Below, in pieces: positions 52,185-60,768 of a DNA stretch of 64,000 nucleotides (positions within the stretch are counted from its first letter, which is position 1; each line of letters starts with the position of its first letter). The translations under genes were made by a program, and so were the position numbers. The stretch comes from Bacillus sonorensis NBRC 101234 = KCTC 13918 (lineage in GTDB: Bacteria; Bacillota; Bacilli; Bacillales; Bacillaceae): positions 124,001 through 188,000 of the forward strand of contig NZ_BCVZ01000001.1 in NCBI RefSeq assembly GCF_001592005.1, written 5' to 3'. The notes below the pieces were generated by a model. That model was not told where the DNA came from, made no database searches, and saw nothing but the letters and a program-made list of their open reading frames with translations.

Positions 52185-52637
52185 TCACTGCATTGTCTCA
52201 GACAGCTTTTCGGCCAGCTCTTTCAATAAATGCTCAAGCTCATCCCTTGTTTTTTGATAAGCGCTGAGAGAGCCGCCGAACGGATCGGCGATGTCTCCGT
52301 TTCCACCCATGACATACTCTTTTAACGTATAGATTTTTTCCTGGTCGTCCGGATACTCCTGTCTCGCTAAAAACTTGTGCTGTTCTGTCATCGTCAGAAC
52401 AAGGTCGGCCCACTCGATCTTTTCCTTGGAAAGCGGAGCTGATGAATGATTAAGCGCAATGTTTTTTTCAAACAGCGCCTCGACCGCATATAATGAAGCC
52501 TTTCCGTTTTCTGGAGCAAACAATCCGGCGGATTTTACGGAGACGTCCAGCTTCTTCCTGGAAGCCGCAGACTTAAAAAGCGCTTCAGCCATCGGGCTTC
52601 GGCACGTATTTCCAGTACAGACAAATAGTATGTTCAA
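52185..52637 (-). CDS. ywlE: Protein arginine phosphatase YwlE (LMW phosphatase fold)
   Basis: 150 residues with the phosphatase loop CTGNTCRSPMAEAL at residues 7-20. The threonine in this loop (CTGNTCR) is what makes YwlE selective for phospho-arginine rather than phospho-tyrosine. The general acid aspartate lies in IADPFGGS. It reverses McsB arginine phosphorylation, which marks proteins for ClpCP. Confidence 0.95.
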   Translation of the reverse strand: MNILFVCTGNTCRSPMAEALFKSAASRKKLDVSVKSAGLFAPENGKASLYAVEALFEKNIALNHSSAPLSKEKIEWADLVLTMTEQHKFLARQEYPDDQEKIYTLKEYVMGGNGDIADPFGGSLSAYQKTRDELEHLLKELAEKLSETMQ

Positions 52638-52705
52638 CTGCGTTCACTCCTTTCTCTTATTATAATGGATTTGGCCGAAAATGAATCAATTCCGCTTCAA
52701 AAATC

Positions 52706-52737
52706 AAAAAGAGGGGGCTTCCCCCCTCTTTTTAGCT
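52706..52737 (-). terminator. Terminator of mntP
   Basis: AAAAAGAGGGGG / CCCCCTCTTTTT stem with a 5-6 base loop, a symmetric bidirectional terminator. Confidence 0.88.
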
Positions 52738-52784
52738 TTTCATTATGTTATGGAACAGCGAAGGTTTTTTTTCGCATTTTCTGC

Positions 52785-53345
52785 TTAAATGGGCAGTAAA
52801 AGCTTTAATCCGAAACTGAGCAGAATCGCACCGCCGAGCGCTTCGCTGTACGCGCCAAGCCATGCCTGGACTTTTCTTCCGAGAAAAAGACCCGCCCATG
52901 TCAACACCATGCTGAACAGACCAAATAAACAAATCGTCAAAAACGGTCTCGTTCCGTAGAGGCCGAGGCTGAGCCCGACGGAAAAGCTGTCAAGGCTGAC
53001 GCCGACGGCAAATATGAAGAGGCCGAAGCCGTCAGGAGAGATGATCTGCTCCCCGTCTTTATTGAAAGATGCGGCAATCATTTGAATGCCGAGCACCAAG
53101 AGAAGCGCTCCCCCAATATAGCCTGCAAGCGCGCCAAGCGCACCGGAGAGAAACTGTCCCGCCATCATTCCGAATAGCGGCATGATGACATGGAACAATC
53201 CGATAATGACCCCGATTTGAAGCATTTGGCTGTTTCTCAGCTTGGCCATTCCCATTCCAAGACCAACTGAAAAAGCATCCATGCCGAGTGCGAATGCCAT
53301 GATACTCAGCGTCAGGATTTCACCTATCAACACGTCAACACTCAT
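52785..53345 (-). CDS. mntP: Manganese efflux pump MntP (YwlD)
   Basis: 186 residues with six hydrophobic helices. Repeated [12 protein letters not shown] and [12 protein letters not shown] motifs are the metal-site hallmarks of the DUF204/MntP family. Start at MSVDVLIGE after AAGGGGGAA. Only about 70 bases separate it from ywlC, too few for a manganese riboswitch, so it likely rides on the ywlC transcript. Confidence 0.93.
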   Translation of the reverse strand: MSVDVLIGEILTLSIMAFALGMDAFSVGLGMGMAKLRNSQMLQIGVIIGLFHVIMPLFGMMAGQFLSGALGALAGYIGGALLLVLGIQMIAASFNKDGEQIISPDGFGLFIFAVGVSLDSFSVGLSLGLYGTRPFLTICLFGLFSMVLTWAGLFLGRKVQAWLGAYSEALGGAILLSFGLKLLLPI

Positions 53346-53417
53346 GAGATTCCCCCTTGGACACGCCAGCTTTTCTAGCTTATGCACGTCCAAAGGAAGA
53401 TAGAACAATCCCCCCGG

Positions 53418-54461
53418 CTACGCTTCGATGACGCGGTGTCCGGCCGCTTTCAGCAGCCTGTTCATAATCGCGCGGCCCACGCCTTCCTCAGGGAAAGATT
53501 CGGCAAAAATAAAGCCGAGATCTTCGCCATCAAAGCTGCGGAGAGCGTCATACAACCCGGCAGCAACGGTTTCCAGGCGGTCTCTTGTGCCGCAAATGCG
53601 GACGGCATCCGCCTGATATGCGCCTGCCCGTTCTTCTGTGGTGAGAACGCCGACCTTCATGCCATCTTTTTGATACTGCTCAATCAGCCGCTGGATGTCT
53701 TCACTGCTTCCCTTTACAATGGCAAGCGGGGCTTCCGGCGCGTAATGGGTATATTTCATTCCAGGGGATATTGGCGCTTTCTTCTCATCTGTAATCCCCT
53801 GGTCAATCATAACGGGGCCAACCGCTTGTTCGAGCTGCTCTTTTGTAACGCCGCCCGGCCTTAATATAACCGGAATGCCGCCAGTGCAGGAAACAACCGT
53901 CGATTCCACGCCTACACCTGTAGGACCGCCGTCGACGATCCCGGCAATCCGTCCGTTTAAATCATGAACGACATGCTCGGCTTTTGTCGGGCTCGGTTTG
54001 CCGGATATGTTTGCGCTCGGAGCCGCTACAGGAACGCCGGCTCTTTTAATCAGTTCGATTGCGACTGGATGATCAGGCATTCTGACAGCCACCGTGTCAA
54101 GCCCGGCGGTCACCCTTGTGGATAACACACCTTCCTTGCAGGGCAGAACAAGCGTCAGCGGACCCGGCCAAAACTGTTCCATCAGCGTTTCGGCCTGAGC
54201 TGAATCAATCTTTGCAAATTCCTTCAGCTGTTCGGTGTCGGCGATGTGGACAATCAGGGGATTGTCGCTGGGCCGCCCTTTTGCTTCATATATTTTAGCA
54301 ACGGCATCCGTACTTTTTGCGTTTGCACCTAGGCCGTAAACGGTTTCCGTCGGAAAGGCGACCGTTTCATTATGCTGAAGCAGCTGTGCCGCTTGTGTAA
54401 TTTGTGGATAGTTTGTGGACAAATCACCTGTTGAATCCACAGTCCATAATGTTGTATTCAT
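53418..54461 (-). CDS. ywlC: Threonylcarbamoyl-AMP synthase (Sua5/YwlC)
   Basis: 347 residues; first step of t6A tRNA modification (Thr + bicarbonate + ATP). YrdC domain about 15-210 (VAFPTETVYGLGANAKS, KGRPSDNPLIVHI, APSANISGKPSPT) and a C-terminal Sua5 domain (ISPGMKYTHYAPEAPL linker, then a Rossmann-like fold ending RAIMNRLLKAAGHRVIEA). The first codons contain several DnaA-box-like sequences. Confidence 0.95.
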   Translation of the reverse strand: MNTTLWTVDSTGDLSTNYPQITQAAQLLQHNETVAFPTETVYGLGANAKSTDAVAKIYEAKGRPSDNPLIVHIADTEQLKEFAKIDSAQAETLMEQFWPGPLTLVLPCKEGVLSTRVTAGLDTVAVRMPDHPVAIELIKRAGVPVAAPSANISGKPSPTKAEHVVHDLNGRIAGIVDGGPTGVGVESTVVSCTGGIPVILRPGGVTKEQLEQAVGPVMIDQGITDEKKAPISPGMKYTHYAPEAPLAIVKGSSEDIQRLIEQYQKDGMKVGVLTTEERAGAYQADAVRICGTRDRLETVAAGLYDALRSFDGEDLGFIFAESFPEEGVGRAIMNRLLKAAGHRVIEA

Positions 54462-54611
54462 TCATATCAGATCTCCCTTAACAAAACACTAAAAAACCTT
54501 AATTATTCATGTAAATCCTGTTGAAAGTATAAAAGATGAGGGAAAAGAAAACAAGCGTTGTCCACATTTTGTGGATAACGCTTATGAAACCGTGGATATC
54601 TCTGTGTATAA
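54403..54611. promoter_or_regulatory. Cluster of DnaA boxes (ywlC start and ywlC-ywlB gap)
   Basis: Against the 9-mer TTATCCACA: TGTGGATAG 54403-54411 (8/9), TGTGGACAA 54414-54422 (8/9), GAATCCACA 54433-54441 (7/9), TTGTCCACA 54558-54566 (8/9), TGTGGATAA 54570-54578 (9/9), CGTGGATAT 54591-54599 (7/9), TGTGTATAA 54603-54611 (8/9). Seven sites in 209 bases. In B. subtilis the ywlC-ywlB region is, as I recall, one of the DnaA-box clusters outside oriC. Confidence 0.75.
54554..54582. repeat. Inverted repeat formed by two facing DnaA boxes
   Basis: AGCGTT-G-TCCAC, five bases, GTGGA-T-AACGCT: perfect arms apart from one central G/T position. The two DnaA boxes point at each other inside it. It could also act as a weak terminator for ywlB. 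Confidence 0.6.
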
Positions 54612-54619
54612 ATCAGAGA

Positions 54620-55063
54620 TTATGCAGATGTTTTCACCATCAAAACGGCTCCTTTTGTTTTCAGTGATTCTGAGACATGTTCGGATTCATATAGTTCATT
54701 GGGCACATTTTCCAATTGTTTGAAGCCAAGCACTTCTAGAAAGTCCATGGATGTCCGCTTGTTTGCGATTACATACAATGTATGAATCTCCCTCTTTTCA
54801 CACAATACTTGCATGCTTTGAAACAGAGAGACAATATGGCCCTGGCTCAGCTTATCAGAAACGACAAGCGACCGCAAAAGCCCTTTTTTCTTTTCGAACT
54901 CCTCCATCCCGAGGCAGGCGACGATTTTTTTCTGAGAATCTTCCATCATAATAAATTGGCCGTGATTCACTTTAATTCCTTTATGGCTTGTCCCCGCCTC
55001 TTTTAAAAAGGCTTCAATCGCATCCTTATCTTTTGTTTCCGCTAACCTCAATTGGTAGAACAT
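54620..55063 (-). CDS. ywlB: GNAT-family acetyltransferase YwlB
   Basis: 147 residues with a GNAT fold: KDAIEAFLKEAG, VACLGMEEFEKKKGLLRSLVVSDKLSQGHIVSLFQSM and HTLYVIANKRTSMDFLEVLGFKQL. The classical acetyl-CoA loop R-x-x-G-x-G/A is weak here (SDKLSQGHI). Related to ArgA-like acetyltransferases, but substrate unknown. Start at MFYQLRLAE after GGGGTG; the frame upstream lacks a ribosome site. Confidence 0.85.
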   Translation of the reverse strand: MFYQLRLAETKDKDAIEAFLKEAGTSHKGIKVNHGQFIMMEDSQKKIVACLGMEEFEKKKGLLRSLVVSDKLSQGHIVSLFQSMQVLCEKREIHTLYVIANKRTSMDFLEVLGFKQLENVPNELYESEHVSESLKTKGAVLMVKTSA

Positions 55064-55413
55064 CTTTTCACCCCGTTTTTTAACTTCTCTATCCAATCTA
55101 TGAGGGCGACAGTAAAATATACCTTTTGATTTGGAAGAAAGCCGGCTATTCATTTTTCAATTTTGATTAGCAGGAACTAACGCTTTGAATGAGTATGCAA
55201 ATAAACTCTGTACTGGTGATAAGACAGTTTCTCTTCTGCCGCGCAATGTAATTGGCGCATCAGAAAGGAGCAAAAGGTGTATGTCCGAAAAGCAGTATTT
55301 CCCCTGCACCGTTTTGGAAAATTATATCATATTCAGAAGCGTGAATAACCATCATCAAAAATAATAGATTCAAACAGTAAAAAACCGCCCTGCACGAAAG
55401 CAAGGCGGTCCCT
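55064..55413. other. Spacer upstream of ywlB, with spoIIR terminator
   Basis: About 310 bases of AT-rich sequence with no supported gene, then the spoIIR terminator at 55379-55410. No clear promoter for ywlB could be picked out. Confidence 0.5.
55379..55410 (-). terminator. Terminator of spoIIR
   Basis: ACCGCCTTGC / GCAGGGCGGT stem (one mismatch) followed by TTTTT on the minus strand, just past the stop. Confidence 0.82.
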
Positions 55414-56073
55414 TTAAGAAAAAAGCCCGGTAATCCATTCGACAAGAAAAAATTTCACTTCTTTGTCTTCTTTATCTTTGCCAGATCCCGCTTCATCCGC
55501 TGCGGCTGTTTTTTCTTCCTGGCGGTTTTCCCCGGCAGCGGTTTGTTCGTCTTCAGGCGACTTTACGGCTTCCCCATTGGAAAAATCAAGAAAGCAAAGC
55601 GGCGGAAACAGGACGCACCACCAGTTGGCTCCCTCTCCCTTGCCTAATGTAATTAAAACAGCCTCATATTCTCCGGCCGGATACACCATATTGCCGTATA
55701 GCTTTGTTGGAAATGAAACTCGATCAAAACGGACGGACACGGATTGCCGGACATTTTCGCGTTTCATGGCATCCTTGGCAACCTCTTTGATTTCGGGCAG
55801 CTTCGACCTGATGATTTGCCTCGCTTCCTCAACCGAGGTCAGGTTTTCCACCCATTTCGTAATTTGTTTATTGACCTCATCCCTGATTTTGCGTTTGATG
55901 CTTTGGTCGCTCCCGCTGTCGCTGTTTGCCAAAATCCGCAGCCGAATCGCTTCATCAGGAATCACGGCAGGCTTCCCGCCTGATGATTGGGCCGTCTCTT
56001 CCGTCGTGAGATTTGCAAGCGCTCCTATTAATAAAAGAAAAATATACATGCAGGCAATGTTTGATTTCTTCAT
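55414..56073 (-). CDS. spoIIR: Stage II sporulation protein R (SpoIIR)
   Basis: 219 residues; the forespore-secreted signal that triggers SpoIIGA to process pro-sigma-E in the mother cell. N-terminal signal/anchor (IACMYIFLLLIGALANL), then the conserved domain: AVIPDEAIRLRILANSDSGSDQSIKRKIRDEV and GEYEAVLITLGKGEGANWWCVLFPPLCFLDF. The C-terminal part has a charged insert (PEDEQTAAGENRQEEKTAAADEAGSGKDKEDKEVKF described by composition). Start chosen at MKKSN by signal sequence. Confidence 0.95.
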   Translation of the reverse strand: MKKSNIACMYIFLLLIGALANLTTEETAQSSGGKPAVIPDEAIRLRILANSDSGSDQSIKRKIRDEVNKQITKWVENLTSVEEARQIIRSKLPEIKEVAKDAMKRENVRQSVSVRFDRVSFPTKLYGNMVYPAGEYEAVLITLGKGEGANWWCVLFPPLCFLDFSNGEAVKSPEDEQTAAGENRQEEKTAAADEAGSGKDKEDKEVKFFLVEWITGLFS

Positions 56074-56115
56074 TTTCCCCACCGTTCCTCTCCGTTCTTC
56101 AACCTTTTCTAGCAA

Positions 56116-56145
56116 CATTATGGTCAAAGATGGAACGGTTTAAAC
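56116..56145 (-). promoter_or_regulatory. Candidate sigma-F promoter of spoIIR
   Basis: Minus strand GTTTA (56141-56145), 15 bases, GACCATAATG (56116-56125). One mismatch in each element against GYATA / GGNNANAHTR; about 43 bases before the start. spoIIR is a classic sigma-F gene. Confidence 0.55.
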
Positions 56146-56194
56146 GGATGCTGAAAAAAAATCCTACTAAGCTTGTAATCTCTCCCTAAAAGAT

Positions 56195-57379
56195 CTACAT
56201 ATCCAAATGGCTCTGCTTGTTTTTTTGCAGGCCGGATAAAAAAATCACCGCGCTGATCACCAGCAGCAAGCCCCCTAATCCGCCGAAGAGCAGAAACGGG
56301 AAGACAGCGGCTGCGCTTGCATCAATCGCCCAGCCGATCAAAAATGAAAGAAGCGCTCCTCCAAGACTCGCGGATGAAATGAAGAGACTGGTGATTTCCT
56401 CTGTAAAAGGCTTTCCGGCCAACGAGGCCAGAGTGACGGCGCACGGAAAAATTCCGGCTGCCGAAAGCCCGATGAAAAATACGAGGAGCAGCTGTGTTTG
56501 GTGAACCGGAAACCACGCCAGAATCAAAAGCAAAGCAGCCAAGGCTCCGGCACTGAAGATCAGAAAGGCAACAGAAGTTAAGCGTCCGCCAAAAATACTT
56601 GTCAATAAGCGTCCGCACACCATTCCCGTCCAAAAAAACGAGACGCTGATCACGCTGATTTCCTCTGCTCCTTTTTCCAGCATCAGCGCCGGCAGAAAGT
56701 TTGCGAAATTGGTCTCGATACCCGCATATACAAAAGCGAAGATGAGAAAGAGGAAAATGTTTTTTTCCTTCCTTCCGGTTTCAAATATGGCTGACACAGT
56801 CGGTTTTTCCTGATAAGCCATTTGACCGGAAGCAGTGTCGGGGGTTTTTCTGCGCAAATAAACCGCCCACATACACGCAAGCACAAAAACGAAGATAAAT
56901 AAAGCATACAAGGGGAAATGCCAGGCATATCGTTCCGTAAGGATATAAATAAGAAAAGGAAACAGCAGAGCGCCCAACCCGAAAAAAACCTCTAAAATAT
57001 TCATCCCTTTCGCATTTTTATCTTGCGCAATCACATACGCTCCCATCGTCGTTTCTAAAGTACCCGCGCCAAAGCCGAGCAAAAACCCCATGATGACAAA
57101 AAAGATGAACATATCAAAAAGGAAAACGCCTAAAAGCGTAACGAGAATAAGAAGAAGGCCAAACGTCAATACAGCCGTATGAGAGGTGCGTCTGACAAAT
57201 ATCGGCGCAAGCAGAACACCGATTAAAAAACCGGTGAATTGAAAAAAGATCAGGAAGGATAAATCATGAAGATCCCGATGATATTCTTGAATGATATACG
57301 GCGACAGGCTCCCCAGCAGGATATGGATAACCCCTACAAGAAAATAAAACGAACAGCCGAATAGAAATATTTTTTTCAT
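56195..57379 (-). CDS. glcP: MFS sugar transporter GlcP (glucose/mannose:H+ symporter type)
   Basis: 394 residues, about 12 membrane helices (YFLVGVIHILLGSLSPYI..., GFGAGTLETTMGAYV, ISVSFFWTGMVCGRLLTSIFGGR). It is the fourth gene of an ntdABC-like operon, the place occupied by glcP in B. subtilis, where it imports glucose. Start at MKKIFLFG after GAAGGAG. A stem-loop before it may lower its expression. Confidence 0.82.
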   Translation of the reverse strand: MKKIFLFGCSFYFLVGVIHILLGSLSPYIIQEYHRDLHDLSFLIFFQFTGFLIGVLLAPIFVRRTSHTAVLTFGLLLILVTLLGVFLFDMFIFFVIMGFLLGFGAGTLETTMGAYVIAQDKNAKGMNILEVFFGLGALLFPFLIYILTERYAWHFPLYALFIFVFVLACMWAVYLRRKTPDTASGQMAYQEKPTVSAIFETGRKEKNIFLFLIFAFVYAGIETNFANFLPALMLEKGAEEISVISVSFFWTGMVCGRLLTSIFGGRLTSVAFLIFSAGALAALLLILAWFPVHQTQLLLVFFIGLSAAGIFPCAVTLASLAGKPFTEEITSLFISSASLGGALLSFLIGWAIDASAAAVFPFLLFGGLGGLLLVISAVIFLSGLQKNKQSHLDM

Positions 57380-57406
57380 TAGACTCACTCCTTCGTTGCA
57401 GACCAT

Positions 57407-57445
57407 AAAACCCTTGCGGCTTTCGGCACGGCCGGCAAGGGTTTT
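57407..57445 (-). terminator. Stem-loop between ntdC and glcP (partial terminator)
   Basis: Perfect 11-bp stem AAAACCCTTGC / GCAAGGGTTTT with a GC-rich 17-base loop, directly after the ntdC stop. Only four Ts end it on the minus strand, all within the stem, so read-through into glcP is expected. Confidence 0.6.
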
Positions 57446-57453
57446 TCACAATG

Positions 57454-58500
57454 CTAGTTTGCTTGTTTTGAAAGGGACAGCTGCTGACCTTTATTGAAAA
57501 ATTCATTTAAATAGAACTGCGTCTTGTATCCATCTTCAAAAGTGGCAAGAGATGCGAAATTGCGATCCCGAATCCCGTTCATCCATTGGATCAGCTGAAC
57601 TCTGAAGGAATCGGCCCATCCGTAAAATTCATTTTCAGGGTCTGTCAGCCACGTATCCGGCATTGTTATCATCTGCTCCGACAATCCGGTCCTCAGCAAA
57701 AACTGATTTTTCTGCCGTGAATGATAGTAAAATACGCCGTTTTGGCCATTGACCTCGATGCTAAAGCCGCACTCATCCGTTTTTGTGCATTTTGACGTAA
57801 TCATATTTACAAACACATGATTTTCAAGCTGGCCGTATACTTCAGAATGGTCATCAACATATACCTGTTTTTGTTCTTTTTCTTTGACGACCGTCATCAT
57901 TTTGACTTTTAAACTGTCCAGTTTAAACGGGCTGTCGAACAAATAGAGAATGAGATCGATTAAATGCACACCCAAATCTCCTAATGCCCCGCTCGTTTTG
58001 TTGCTTTTCGAATGATCGCGCCAAGTATATTTTTTTCTTCTCAAGGCGCTGTTTTTCTTAAAATGGACATTGATCGACAAAATATCTCCAAGTTCATTGC
58101 CGGATATCATATCTTTTAGGCGCTGAACAAATGTGAGATGGCGGTAATTGAAGCCCATGATCGGAATATAAGCAGATTGAGACGCCCTGTTTTTCATCTC
58201 CTCCGCTTCTTCCATTGAGACAGCCATCGGTTTTTCACACAATACATACTTACCTGCGGCCATCGCTTCAAGCACATGTTCTTTATGGCAAAAGTTCGGC
58301 GATGAAACGATGACTGCCGTCGACTGATTCAGCAGCTCCTGCATACTATTAAATGCAGTTCCTCCGTATTCAAACGCACATTTACGCGAGGCAAGCGAGT
58401 TGATATCATAAAACCCGGAAAGCTCGGCACCTTTGACTGTTGAGAGAGCTTTCGCATGAGCTTTTGCAATTCCTCCGGCTCCAATAATTCCGATTTTCAT
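57454..58500 (-). CDS. ntdC: Glucose-6-phosphate 3-dehydrogenase NtdC
   Basis: 348 residues, Gfo/Idh/MocA oxidoreductase. NAD-binding IGIIGAGGIAKAHAKAL, CEKPMAV (the catalytic lysine) and GALGDLGVHLIDLILYLF. In B. subtilis it oxidises glucose-6-phosphate at C3, the first step to kanosamine. Order ntdA-ntdB-ntdC-glcP on one strand supports the call. Confidence 0.92.
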   Translation of the reverse strand: MKIGIIGAGGIAKAHAKALSTVKGAELSGFYDINSLASRKCAFEYGGTAFNSMQELLNQSTAVIVSSPNFCHKEHVLEAMAAGKYVLCEKPMAVSMEEAEEMKNRASQSAYIPIMGFNYRHLTFVQRLKDMISGNELGDILSINVHFKKNSALRRKKYTWRDHSKSNKTSGALGDLGVHLIDLILYLFDSPFKLDSLKVKMMTVVKEKEQKQVYVDDHSEVYGQLENHVFVNMITSKCTKTDECGFSIEVNGQNGVFYYHSRQKNQFLLRTGLSEQMITMPDTWLTDPENEFYGWADSFRVQLIQWMNGIRDRNFASLATFEDGYKTQFYLNEFFNKGQQLSLSKQAN

Positions 58501-58513
58501 CTAAGGACACTCC

Positions 58514-59362
58514 TTATCGTTTGATATGGGCTTTTAGCACTTCTAAAATTCCAGCCGTATAGCTGCCTTCTGTAATCCGGGAATGGAGCGACTTGGCTTC
58601 TGCTGTCGCATTTCCAACCAGATAACCATGTCCGGTTTTTTTAAGCATATCCACATCGTTTCCGCTGTCGCCGAAAGCAAATGAATTCTCCCTCTCTATC
58701 GCGAATTTATCCAATATAAAATCCACAATGTACGGTTTGCCCGTCCGCAAAGGGATAAAGTCCACATCATAGCTGTTTTCCGGATCGCCTGCCAAAGGAT
58801 TGCAGCGATTGATATTTACTCCTATTTCATGCTCTGCTGCCAGCCGCCTGATGGCTTCAAGCGCTCTCTTGTCCGTGCTCTCATCCGACGATGTATAGTA
58901 ATAGTTGATTTTATAGCGGGAAAAACCATGCTGAGTCTGAGGCACAAGCGCAATCTCATATTTTTTAGAGAGAGTCTGCTTGATTTCTTCGACAAGCTCA
59001 CGCGAGAAATTTGATTCTTGCAATCGGGCTTCCCAATCTTTATCAGAGACTTGGCCTTCTTCGGAGAAATAGGTGATGTCAGTGCCAAGATCACTGGCGA
59101 CAAAATGCGGAAGATATCGAAAGCCTCCCCGCTTCATTTTTGCAAGAACGGATGACAGGCTGCTCCCGGTCACCCAGCCGAGCAAAATCTTGTGATCAAG
59201 ATGGTGCGAATGAATAAATGTTTCAAGGTCCATGAGCGCTTTTCTCGATTCATCGGTGATGCTGTGGGCGAAATATGTCTCATCAAAATCGCAAAATACG
59301 GCGTACTTCGGCTTGTTTACTTGCTGTAAGGTGTGAAAAGAAAGTGTTTCATGATACGACAT
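58514..59362 (-). CDS. ntdB: Kanosamine-6-phosphate phosphatase NtdB
   Basis: 282 residues, HAD-superfamily Cof-type phosphatase. Motif I is FCDFDETYFAH (nucleophile aspartate about residue 25), motif II GWVTGSS, and the metal-binding FGDSGNDVDML near residue 235. It dephosphorylates kanosamine-6-phosphate. ATG at 59362 lies inside the end of ntdA (14-base overlap), with GGAGG nine bases upstream. Confidence 0.92.
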   Translation of the reverse strand: MSYHETLSFHTLQQVNKPKYAVFCDFDETYFAHSITDESRKALMDLETFIHSHHLDHKILLGWVTGSSLSSVLAKMKRGGFRYLPHFVASDLGTDITYFSEEGQVSDKDWEARLQESNFSRELVEEIKQTLSKKYEIALVPQTQHGFSRYKINYYYTSSDESTDKRALEAIRRLAAEHEIGVNINRCNPLAGDPENSYDVDFIPLRTGKPYIVDFILDKFAIERENSFAFGDSGNDVDMLKKTGHGYLVGNATAEAKSLHSRITEGSYTAGILEVLKAHIKR

Positions 59363-60662
59363 CAATTAAGGCCTCCATTACTTTGTCTTGTTCTTCTACG
59401 GTGAGTCCCGGATAGAGAGGAAGCTGAAGCATTTGTTTATGCACTGATTCAGTGACCGGCAGCGATGTGTGCTGATAATTGGCTTTTACAAGTGGTGTGT
59501 GTTGATGATGGGATAAAATCGGGTAGTAAATATCTGTTTGGACATTATGAAATTTAAGCATCATATCTTTGACTTGGTCTCGATTTCCGTTTATTATTTT
59601 TATTGTAAACAAATGCCATACATGATCATCGGTCATTTGAGGCAGTTTGATCAGACCTCTGTCTTCATACTGCTGCAAATGCGCAATATAACGATCTGCT
59701 AAATATAAGCGTTTCAGATTATTTAATGAAAGATATTTCATCCTTGCCAGTCCAATAGCGGCTTGCAGATTATCAATCTTAGCGTTAAAGCCGTAATCAG
59801 CCGCCTTTTTATTTTTTTGATTCAGTTCAAAGCCGTGATACATATATTCCATGCATGCGGATGCAAATGATGGATCGTCCGTCACAATTGCGCCGGCTTT
59901 TCCGCATGTGCCGAGATTTTTATACGGATTGAAGCTTAATATGGAGCAAAGGCTGTTTTTTCCCAGATCGGAAACGCCGATCGACTGGCAGGCGTCTTCA
60001 ATAATCGGTATGCCGTATTTATCAGCGATTTTTGCGATGGCTTCCATGTCTGGCAGCTTTCCATAAAGGTGTACAGGCAAAATGCATTTCGTTTTCAAAG
60101 TGACACATGCTTCAATTTCAGAAGGGTCCATGCAAAATGTAACAGGGTCAATATCGCAGAAAACCGGAGTGCCTCCAGCTGCAAGCACGGCATTTTCCGT
60201 TGCAGCAAAACTGTTTGCGGGCATAATGACTTCATCACCTTGTCCAACACCCGCAGCCTTCAGTGCGACAATCATGGCATCGGTTCCGCTGGAGGAAGCC
60301 ATGACATGCTTTTTTCTCAAAAGAGCGGCTATTTCAGCTTCAAATACGCCAACATAAGAACCGCTTGTAAATTGCCCGGTCGGCAGCACGTCTTTCACCG
60401 CATGAATCACGTCTTCTACTTCTTCTTCTGTGATCAGGCGATGAAGCGGCATAAAATCAACTCTGGAGGGCGGGGAATCCATTCTGTTCAGCAAATTGGC
60501 GGTCATGTCGAATTGGTCCTGCTGCAATGTCTCTTTTAATTTTTGATTGGCCAGTGTGTCGTCTATACGGCATTCACCAGCGAGCTTCCCTTCCTTCAAA
60601 TCATTCAGAAGGGCAAATAGCTGTTTGCTTGTGCAAGTCATGTTTTCGCTTGCGGTTTTCAT
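59349..60662 (-). CDS. ntdA: 3-oxo-glucose-6-phosphate:glutamate aminotransferase NtdA
   Basis: 437 residues, DegT/DnrJ/EryC1-type sugar aminotransferase. The PLP lysine is in ILSFNPYKNLGTCGKAGAIVT; SSSGTDAMIVALKAAGVGQGDEVIMPANSF and VHLYGKLPDMEAI are family motifs. An extra N-terminal region of about 70 residues precedes the catalytic domain, as in NtdA. Start chosen at MKTASENM after GGGGTG. Confidence 0.93.
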   Translation of the reverse strand: MKTASENMTCTSKQLFALLNDLKEGKLAGECRIDDTLANQKLKETLQQDQFDMTANLLNRMDSPPSRVDFMPLHRLITEEEVEDVIHAVKDVLPTGQFTSGSYVGVFEAEIAALLRKKHVMASSSGTDAMIVALKAAGVGQGDEVIMPANSFAATENAVLAAGGTPVFCDIDPVTFCMDPSEIEACVTLKTKCILPVHLYGKLPDMEAIAKIADKYGIPIIEDACQSIGVSDLGKNSLCSILSFNPYKNLGTCGKAGAIVTDDPSFASACMEYMYHGFELNQKNKKAADYGFNAKIDNLQAAIGLARMKYLSLNNLKRLYLADRYIAHLQQYEDRGLIKLPQMTDDHVWHLFTIKIINGNRDQVKDMMLKFHNVQTDIYYPILSHHQHTPLVKANYQHTSLPVTESVHKQMLQLPLYPGLTVEEQDKVMEALIDVVS

Positions 60663-60695
60663 CAATTTCACCCCATTTTTATTATTTTGGGAAAT

Positions 60696-60712
60696 TGTCA
60701 TATTTCATGACA
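60696..60712. promoter_or_regulatory. Inverted repeat in the ntdA-ntdR divergent region
   Basis: TGTCATATTTCATGACA: 6-bp arms, 5-base spacer. The left half includes TTGTCA, a possible -35 of ntdR. Confidence 0.5.
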
Positions 60713-60723
60713 TATCTTAAATG

Positions 60724-60739
60724 ATGGAATCGATACCAT
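60724..60739. promoter_or_regulatory. LacI-type operator, probable NtdR site
   Basis: ATGGAATCGATACCAT, a 16-bp palindrome with central CG and one asymmetric pair, typical of LacI/GalR operators, in the 106-base gap between ntdA and ntdR. Confidence 0.6.
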
Positions 60740-60768
60740 AACAACTCTTTTTTTCAGGAAGTGACTTT

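Noticed and set aside
53346..53417. Possible manganese (yybP-ykoY) riboswitch before mntP
   Set aside because: Only about 70 bases lie between ywlC and mntP, with no conserved elements of that riboswitch.
60725..60738. cre site in the ntdA-ntdR gap
   Set aside because: TGGAATCGATACCA misses the cre consensus at two conserved positions; better explained as the NtdR operator.
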